From: Flavobacteriales bacterium
GTDB lineage: Bacteria; Bacteroidota; Bacteroidia; Flavobacteriales_D; CANHHI01
Direction: 5' to 3'
Assembly (NCBI GenBank): GCA_947460225.1
Contig: CANHHI010000046.1
Coordinates: forward strand, 1 to 10,762
DNA: 10,762 nt
Positions 6,131 through 10,762 of this stretch are shown piece after piece. The notes beneath the pieces are model-generated. The model was not told the DNA's origin. It did no database searches and was given only the letters and a program-made list of their open reading frames with translations. The number at the start of each line of letters is the position of its first letter. Position 1 is the stretch's first letter. A program made the translations under genes and the position numbers.

Positions 6131-6151
6131 ATTTTAATCTGCTTCGCAGGC
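6124..6151 (+). repeat. Edge repeat, copy 2 (partner at 5528-5555)
   Basis: Same-orientation match to 5528-5555 (23 of 28 positions). Here the GC-rich block forms a small palindrome, CTGC-TTC-GCAG (6139-6149), followed on the plus strand by GCG and a six-T run (6153-6158). It overlaps the truncated third unit of the tandem array. Confidence 0.6.
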
Positions 6152-6159
6152 GTTTTTTA

Positions 6160-6207
6160 TCGCTAGAACAATGTTTTTGTGTACAGTTTCAACTAAAAAT
6201 CTAGCGA
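6160..6207. repeat. 8-bp inverted repeat across the tatC stop codon
   Basis: TCGCTAGA (6160-6167) and TCTAGCGA (6200-6207) are perfect reverse complements, 32 nt apart; the right arm includes the tatC stop codon (6201-6203). As a minus-strand hairpin it would be followed by an A-rich run, not T, so it is not a standard tatC terminator. It could be 3'-end protection of the mRNA or chance. Confidence 0.35.
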
Positions 6208-6992
6208 GAGGCAGTAAAATAAGCCACCCAAATGCTAAATTCATAGAGCAAATAGAGTGGGAAACCCACTATAATTTGGGTGATGAAATCTGGTGGGGTT
6301 AAAATGGCAGCAACTATCAAAATGCCTACCAAAGCGTGCTTGCGGTATTGTTTGAGTATGGTGTAATCCACAATGCCTATTTTGGTGAGCAAAAATACAC
6401 ATACAGGCAGTTGAAATAAAATGCCTGTGTAAAAAGTAGTTTTCACAACCATTTCCAAATAGGAAGACAAGCGAATTACGTTTTTGATTTCTTGGGAAAG
6501 CTGATAGGTGCCAAAAAATTGCACGGATAGGGGCGTTACCAAAAAATAACCAAACAGCAAACCCAGTAGCATCAAAACACTGCTGTAAAAAACAATGTTG
6601 GAGGCTTGCTTGCGCTCGTGTGGCAAAAGGGCTGGCTTTACAAACTGCCAAATTTCAAAGAAAAGATAGGGGAAACCCAACACCAAAGCCGATAAAAAGG
6701 CGGTTTGAATGTGCCAAGAAAATTGCCCTGTCATTTCTAAATTTTGCAAATCAAATTCAAAATCTTTGGCAAATAATGTTCCCAAATGCAGTTTTTGCGC
6801 CAAAGCGTTAAAACATCGGTAGGTGAAAAAATCAGCATGCTTGGGCGCAAGCAATATGTGGTCAAAGAGTTCCCCTGCAAAGAAAAACGCAATGGCTGAA
6901 AGCACAAAAAGCACAAAAACAATGCGCAAAATGCGTGTGCGCAGTTCGGCAAGGTGCTCCATAAACGACATTTCCTGTGGTGTTGGTGTCAT
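6201..6992 (-). CDS. tatC: Sec-independent (twin-arginine) protein translocase subunit TatC
   Basis: Inner-membrane receptor core of the Tat pathway; recognises twin-arginine signal peptides and, with TatA-type partners, exports folded proteins. 263 aa, the usual size, with six hydrophobic spans. Conserved landmarks: MSFMEHLAELRTR (residues 8-20) with E16; NLEMTGQFSWH (84-94); FFEIWQFVKPALLPHE (111-126) with the signal-peptide-site glutamate E126; and LTPPD (231-235) before the last spans. I choose ATG at 6992-6990, which overlaps the kdsD stop by one base (TGATG) and so suggests translational coupling. An adjacent upstream TTG (6995) and the internal ATG of MSFMEHL (6971) are alternatives. 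No tatA or tatB lies in the window. It is the distal gene of the minus-strand pair here; the palindrome array begins below position 6151. Confidence 0.96.
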   Translation of the reverse strand: MTPTPQEMSFMEHLAELRTRILRIVFVLFVLSAIAFFFAGELFDHILLAPKHADFFTYRCFNALAQKLHLGTLFAKDFEFDLQNLEMTGQFSWHIQTAFLSALVLGFPYLFFEIWQFVKPALLPHERKQASNIVFYSSVLMLLGLLFGYFLVTPLSVQFFGTYQLSQEIKNVIRLSSYLEMVVKTTFYTGILFQLPVCVFLLTKIGIVDYTILKQYRKHALVGILIVAAILTPPDFITQIIVGFPLYLLYEFSIWVAYFTASR

Positions 6993-7969
6993 CAAAATAA
7001 ACCTTCTTTTAAAACGTCATGTACATGCAAAATACCCAAATAATTTTGGTGTTTGTCTTCCACGAGCAATTGGCTAATATTGTGGGCTTCAAATATTTCT
7101 AAGGCTTCCACCAAAAGCATATCGGCTTGCACAGTTTTTGGGTTTTTGCTCATCAAATCCGTGGCACGCTTTGCGGAAAGTGCCGTCAAATCAGCACTTG
7201 AAACGAGTAAACGCCTCAAATCCCCATCGGTGATGATGCCTACGATTTGATTATTTTCAAGCACAGCTGTTGCGCCCAATCTTTTGCTGGATATTTCTAG
7301 TAAAATGTCTTGTAAATTGCTTTGCGCCTCTACTTGTGGTTTTTCTTTGCGCAACACGTCCGAAACTTTTATGTAAAGCCTTTTACCCAAAGCCCCACCT
7401 GGGTGGTATTTGGCAAAGTCTTGCGCTTGAAACCCACGCATTTTCATCAAAGTAACAGCAATGGCATCGCCCAAAACCAGTTGCACCGTGGTGCTGGTGG
7501 TCGGCGCAAGATTGTGCGGACAGGCTTCTTTTTCCACAAAAGCATCAAGCACAAAATGCGCATCTTTGGCGAGTGCAGCGTCTTTTTGTGCGGTTATTGC
7601 CACCAAAGTATTGCCCATTTTTTTTACCAAATCAGATAATACCTTAATTTCGGGCGTGTTTCCACTCTTAGACAAAATAATCACTACATCATTTTCTTGC
7701 ACATTGCCCAAATCCCCATGAATGGCGTCTGCGGCGTGCATAAAAACACTGGGCGTTCCCGTAGAATTCAAAGTAGCAACGATTTTCTGTGCAATAATGG
7801 CACTTTTGCCAATGCCTGAAATCACAATTCTGCCCGTGCAGGCGTACATGGCAAAACAAGCCTCTGCAAACGTTTCGTTGATGGCTTGTAAAGAGGCTTC
7901 AATAGATTTGGCTTGCAATTGCACAACTTCTTTTGCAATGCTTATAATATCTTGGTTTTGAATGGACAT
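6992..7969 (-). CDS. kdsD: D-arabinose 5-phosphate isomerase (KpsF/GutQ/KdsD family)
   Basis: Converts D-ribulose 5-phosphate to D-arabinose 5-phosphate, the first step toward KDO for lipopolysaccharide; cytosolic. 325 aa (E. coli KdsD has 328) from the ATG at 7969-7967. The frame opens upstream to a TTG at 8014, but that extension overlaps both promoter boxes and is not family-like. N-terminal SIS domain (about 1-200): SGIGKS with K55, HGDLG (84-88), SKSGNTPEI with E107, EKEACPHNLAPTTSTT with E148, and YHPGGALGKRL with H189. These four match the catalytic K, E, E and H of E. coli KdsD. Two CBS domains follow (about 204-262 and 270-325), including the TDGDLRR signature (247-253). Its stop overlaps the tatC start. 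Divergent from recQ, a gene order I recall in Bacteroidota. The biochemical paralogue GutQ cannot be separated by sequence. Confidence 0.95.
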   Translation of the reverse strand: MSIQNQDIISIAKEVVQLQAKSIEASLQAINETFAEACFAMYACTGRIVISGIGKSAIIAQKIVATLNSTGTPSVFMHAADAIHGDLGNVQENDVVIILSKSGNTPEIKVLSDLVKKMGNTLVAITAQKDAALAKDAHFVLDAFVEKEACPHNLAPTTSTTVQLVLGDAIAVTLMKMRGFQAQDFAKYHPGGALGKRLYIKVSDVLRKEKPQVEAQSNLQDILLEISSKRLGATAVLENNQIVGIITDGDLRRLLVSSADLTALSAKRATDLMSKNPKTVQADMLLVEALEIFEAHNISQLLVEDKHQNYLGILHVHDVLKEGLF

Positions 7970-7987
7970 GGTGTTGAAATTTCTCTC

Positions 7988-8015
7988 CAAAGTTAGAAAA
8001 AAAACGTGCACCAAA
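7988..8015 (-). promoter_or_regulatory. Candidate promoter for kdsD-tatC
   Basis: On the minus strand TAACTTTG (plus 7988-7995) matches the -7 consensus TAnnTTTG and is preceded by TTTG (plus 8012-8015), with 16 nt between, shorter than the usual spacing. The start would be near 7982, giving a leader of roughly 13 nt before the ATG at 7969. The upstream TTTG is itself the end of a second match, TACATTTG (plus 8012-8019), which could be an alternative -7 box. Confidence 0.5.
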
Positions 8016-8038
8016 TGTAAAATTATTCAGATTTTTTG

Positions 8039-8046
8039 TAACTTAG
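8039..8046 (+). promoter_or_regulatory. Weak candidate -7 element for recQ
   Basis: TAACTTAG matches TAnnTTTG at all but one defined position and lies 16 nt before the recQ ATG, implying a very short leader. No clear TTTG is found at the proper distance upstream. It shares the 93-nt divergent region with the kdsD promoter. Confidence 0.3.
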
Positions 8047-8062
8047 CAGAAAATAGAACGAT

Positions 8063-10237
8063 ATGAGTTCCCCTCCGGACTTAAAACATGCTTTAAAAAA
8101 CATATTCGGATTTGACCATTTTAGAGGTCAACAAGAGGCTATCATTAAAAACTTACTGCTTGGGCAGGACACTTTTGTGATTATGCCAACGGGTGCTGGC
8201 AAGTCTATCTGCTACCAATTGCCCGCCATGATTTTAGAAGGAACTGCCGTGATTGTTTCCCCACTCATTGCACTGATGAAAAATCAAGTGGACAGCATAG
8301 AAAATCAAGTGGAAGCTTGTGGTGTAGCTACGTTTTTAAATTCTTCTTTAAATCGTTCAGAAATTACAAAAATACGTACACAAGTCAGTGCGGGCAAAAT
8401 AAAAATGTTGTATATCGCCCCAGAGTCTTTGGCAAAAGAGGAAAATATACAGTTTTTAAAAAGTATTAAAATTTCTTTTTACGCCATTGATGAAGTGCAC
8501 TGTATTTCAGAATGGGGGCATGATTTTAGACCCGAATACAGAAAACTCAAACAAACTTTTGATTTAATACAAAAAGCACCCATTATTGCCCTCACCGCAA
8601 CTGCCACTGAAAAAGTACAACAAGATATTCAAAAAAACCTCAATATCTTAGACGCAGCAGTTTTTAAAGATTCTTTCAACAGACCCAATTTATATTATGA
8701 TGTGCGCCCCAAGCACGATGTGGTGAAAAGCATTGTGCGCTATGTCAAAGACCGTGCAGGGCAATCGGGGGTTATCTATTGTTTGAGCCGAAAAACCGTA
8801 GAAGAAATATCGGATACTTTGAATTTAAACCACGTGCGTGCCGTGCCTTATCACGCTGGCTTAGACCCCAATACCCGTTCCAAACACCAGGATTTATTCA
8901 TTAAAGAAGAAGTGGACGTGATTGTGGCAACCATTGCTTTTGGCATGGGCATTGACAAACCAAACATTCGCTACGTAATTCACCACGATATTCCCAAAAG
9001 TTTGGAGGCGTATTATCAAGAAACGGGTAGGGCAGGCAGAGACGGGAAAGTGAGTGAATGCTTGACTTTTTACAGCTATAAGGACATAGAAAAATTAGAT
9101 GCTTTTTTAACGGGAAAACCGCAAATAGAACAGGAAATTGGCAAGCAACTTTTGGTGGATATGAGTTATTTTGCCGAAGCCTCCATGTGCAGACGCACGT
9201 ACATGTTGTATTATTTTGGAGAACACTTTGATAGCAAAAATTGCCATGCCATGTGCGACAATTGCAAGCACCCCAGAGAGCAATACCAAGCCAAAGAAGC
9301 CATTATTGCCTTACTGGAAGCGGTTGAGCAAAGCAAGCAAGTGTATAATACCAAAGACATTATCAATTTTTTATTGGGTTATGTGACCTCCAAAATAAAA
9401 TCCAACCAGCACCAAACCTTGGAGAGTTTTGGACATGCTAGAATAATCAATAGCACCGAGCCTTTTTGGAATTCCGTCATTAGGCAGGGTTTACTTTTTG
9501 GGGTGATTAAAAAAGAAATAGAAGATTTTGGGCTTTTGCACATTACCGACAAAGGCAAAGCATTTTTAGAAAATCCACAAGAAATATTATTCTTTAAAGA
9601 AAGAGATTATTCTTGTTACGAAGAGGAAAATTGGCAAAGCAACGCCATGGATACGGTATTGTATAGCATATTAAAAAACACCTGCAAGGATATTGCCAGA
9701 AAGAAAAATTTGCCGCCATATATTATTTTTTCGGATAGTTTGCTGGAAGATATGGCAATTTTTTATCCCGTTTCTTTGGAGGAACTCAAACAAATTCCAG
9801 GCATTAGTCAGGGCAAAGCCAGTAAATATGGGCAAGTTTTTATAGACGTGATTGCCCAGTATGTGGAAGAAAACAACATTGTGCGCCAACAAGAATTGCT
9901 TGTTCGGAGCATGATTAAAAACAACGATTCAAGGCTGTCTATCATTAGAAATATAGATAAACAAATGCCTTTTGAGGACATTCAAAATGGTTTTCAGCTC
10001 AATGCGCAAAATTTCATAGAAGAATTGGAGAATTTGGTGCAGTCAGGGGCAAAATTGTCCATAGATTATCACTTAAAACGCATTTTAGACGATAGCGATG
10101 TAGAGCGCATCATCAATTACTTGCGCAAACACGACAAAGACTGCTTGTCAGATGCCGTGAAAGATTTAGGGAAAGATTATACCGAAGACGAAATACGCCT
10201 AGTAAGAATTAAGTTTTTATCAGACTTTGCACACTAA
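8063..10237 (+). CDS. recQ: ATP-dependent DNA helicase RecQ
   Basis: 3'-5' superfamily 2 DNA helicase of recombination and fork repair. 724 aa, longer than E. coli RecQ (609). Domains in order: motif 0 FRGQQEAI (20-27); motif I PTGAGKS (42-48); motif II DEVH (143-146), followed by the RecQ aromatic-rich loop ISEWGHDFRPEYR (148-160); motif III LTATAT (177-182); motif VI QETGRAGRD (319-327); Zn-binding cysteines C376, C394, C398 and C401; winged-helix RQC region (about 410-520); HRDC domain (about 525-605) with ELKQIPGISQGKASKYG; and a C-terminal extension (about 606-724) absent from the E. coli protein but in keeping with larger Bacteroidota RecQ proteins. The box is DEVH where DEAH is usual. 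Starts at ATG 8063; its last 11 nt overlap aroK. Confidence 0.96.
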   Translation: MSSPPDLKHALKNIFGFDHFRGQQEAIIKNLLLGQDTFVIMPTGAGKSICYQLPAMILEGTAVIVSPLIALMKNQVDSIENQVEACGVATFLNSSLNRSEITKIRTQVSAGKIKMLYIAPESLAKEENIQFLKSIKISFYAIDEVHCISEWGHDFRPEYRKLKQTFDLIQKAPIIALTATATEKVQQDIQKNLNILDAAVFKDSFNRPNLYYDVRPKHDVVKSIVRYVKDRAGQSGVIYCLSRKTVEEISDTLNLNHVRAVPYHAGLDPNTRSKHQDLFIKEEVDVIVATIAFGMGIDKPNIRYVIHHDIPKSLEAYYQETGRAGRDGKVSECLTFYSYKDIEKLDAFLTGKPQIEQEIGKQLLVDMSYFAEASMCRRTYMLYYFGEHFDSKNCHAMCDNCKHPREQYQAKEAIIALLEAVEQSKQVYNTKDIINFLLGYVTSKIKSNQHQTLESFGHARIINSTEPFWNSVIRQGLLFGVIKKEIEDFGLLHITDKGKAFLENPQEILFFKERDYSCYEEENWQSNAMDTVLYSILKNTCKDIARKKNLPPYIIFSDSLLEDMAIFYPVSLEELKQIPGISQGKASKYGQVFIDVIAQYVEENNIVRQQELLVRSMIKNNDSRLSIIRNIDKQMPFEDIQNGFQLNAQNFIEELENLVQSGAKLSIDYHLKRILDDSDVERIINYLRKHDKDCLSDAVKDLGKDYTEDEIRLVRIKFLSDFAH

Positions 10238-10754
10238 AAAAAATATCATTGCTTTGCTGGGCTTTATGGGTACTGGCAAAAGCACGGTCGGTAAATTATT
10301 AGCCCAAAATCTCTCTTGGGATTTCTTGGATTTAGACGATGTGCTGGTGGAAAAGTGCCAAATGCCCATTGCGGATTTTTTTGCCACACAAGGCGAAGAG
10401 GCTTTTAGAACACTTGAAAGAATGGCTTTATTAGAGGTTTTGCAAAGCAAGCGCAATTTGGTTTTGGCTTTGGGTGGTGGCACACCTTGTTATTTGGATA
10501 ACATGGATTATATCCTAAAACATACACAAAGTATTTGGATAACAAGCACCGCTTTGGATATGGTAGAAAGACTCAAAAAACAGCCACAAAAAAGACCACT
10601 TTTGCACAATATACCCAGTGAACAATGGCTAGATTTTATAGAAAAAAAAATGCTAGACCGCCAAAAGCATTACCAAAAAGCCGATTTTTGTGTGCAAAAT
10701 AACGCAAGTAAACAAGATTTAGTTACAGAAATATTACAAAAGTTAAAGATATAA
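10227..10754 (+). CDS. aroK: Shikimate kinase, TTG start
   Basis: Phosphorylates shikimate to shikimate 3-phosphate with ATP in the pathway to chorismate and aromatic amino acids; cytosolic. 175 aa, the family's normal size. Visible: P-loop GFMGTGKST (12-20); DLDD with Mg- and shikimate-site D35 and D37; EEAFRTLE with R61; GGGTPC (83-88); lid arginine R123 in KRPLL; and DRQKHY with R145 and Y149. The start is a TTG at 10227, 11 nt inside recQ: the frame is closed by a stop at 10203-10205, and the next in-frame ATG (10263) falls within the P-loop, so no ATG start can give a working enzyme. The overlap implies co-transcription and probably coupled translation with recQ. Confidence 0.93.
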   Translation: MHTKKNIIALLGFMGTGKSTVGKLLAQNLSWDFLDLDDVLVEKCQMPIADFFATQGEEAFRTLERMALLEVLQSKRNLVLALGGGTPCYLDNMDYILKHTQSIWITSTALDMVERLKKQPQKRPLLHNIPSEQWLDFIEKKMLDRQKHYQKADFCVQNNASKQDLVTEILQKLKI

Positions 10755-10762
10755 AAAAAGCC

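Noticed and set aside
5857..6132. Minus-strand 91-codon frame with a repeated 23-residue unit
   Set aside because: The repeat is the translation of the 69-bp palindrome array; 69 is a multiple of three, which keeps the frame by accident. The 1-nt longer unit shifts the frame, and palindrome arms explain the conservation better than protein selection.
5521..6200. Insertion sequence or integron remnant
   Set aside because: No transposase or integrase fragments in any frame, no flanking target-site duplication, and the edge repeats are direct and diverged rather than terminal inverted repeats.
7970..8014. 15-codon N-terminal extension of kdsD from a TTG
   Set aside because: It covers the promoter boxes; the ATG at 7969 gives the normal family length.

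Overview
The window looks like a piece of a Bacteroidota chromosome. It is AT-rich, its genes lack obvious Shine-Dalgarno sequences, and the clearest promoter matches the Bacteroidota consensus (TTTG, then TAnnTTTG). The GpsA, phytoene synthase, KdsD and RecQ proteins also read like Bacteroidota family members, and recQ divergent from kdsD-tatC is an arrangement I recall from this phylum. The order or genus cannot be fixed from the sequence.

Layout. Positions 1-5520 hold a tightly packed plus-strand gene run: the 3' part of ychF (ribosome-associated P-loop ATPase), gpsA (glycerol-3-phosphate dehydrogenase), two tandem neurotransmitter:sodium symporter (NSS) genes, and a phytoene/squalene synthase (crtB-like). 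Gaps are 7, 1, 40 and 3 nt, so this is probably one operon, possibly with an extra start before the second NSS gene. Positions 5521-6200 are a 680-nt non-coding stretch between convergent operons. The minus strand then carries tatC (6201-6992) and kdsD (6992-7969), overlapping by one base. A 93-nt divergent intergenic region with promoter-like boxes separates kdsD from plus-strand recQ (8063-10237). aroK (10227-10754) follows, starting at a TTG inside the end of recQ.

Functions are mostly housekeeping: translation-associated NTPase, phospholipid precursor supply (GpsA), Na+-driven amino-acid uptake (NSS pair), carotenoid or squalene entry (CrtB), folded-protein export (TatC), KDO/LPS precursor synthesis (KdsD), recombination and repair (RecQ), and the shikimate pathway (AroK). 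Every complete enzyme keeps its recognisable catalytic motifs.

The part that deserves attention is 5521-6200. It contains (i) a strong Bacteroidota-type promoter feeding a roughly 160-nt structured RNA whose ends pair in a 16-bp helix, which I propose as a 6S-like (6S-Flavo type) RNA; (ii) an 11-bp perfect long-range pairing in the same RNA that would form a pseudoknot or an alternative fold next to the terminator; and (iii) a dense array of tiny palindromes with 3-nt loops, including a near-identical 69/70-bp tandem duplication and a related module at both edges of the non-coding stretch. I see no defence system, insertion sequence, CRISPR array, tRNA or rRNA.
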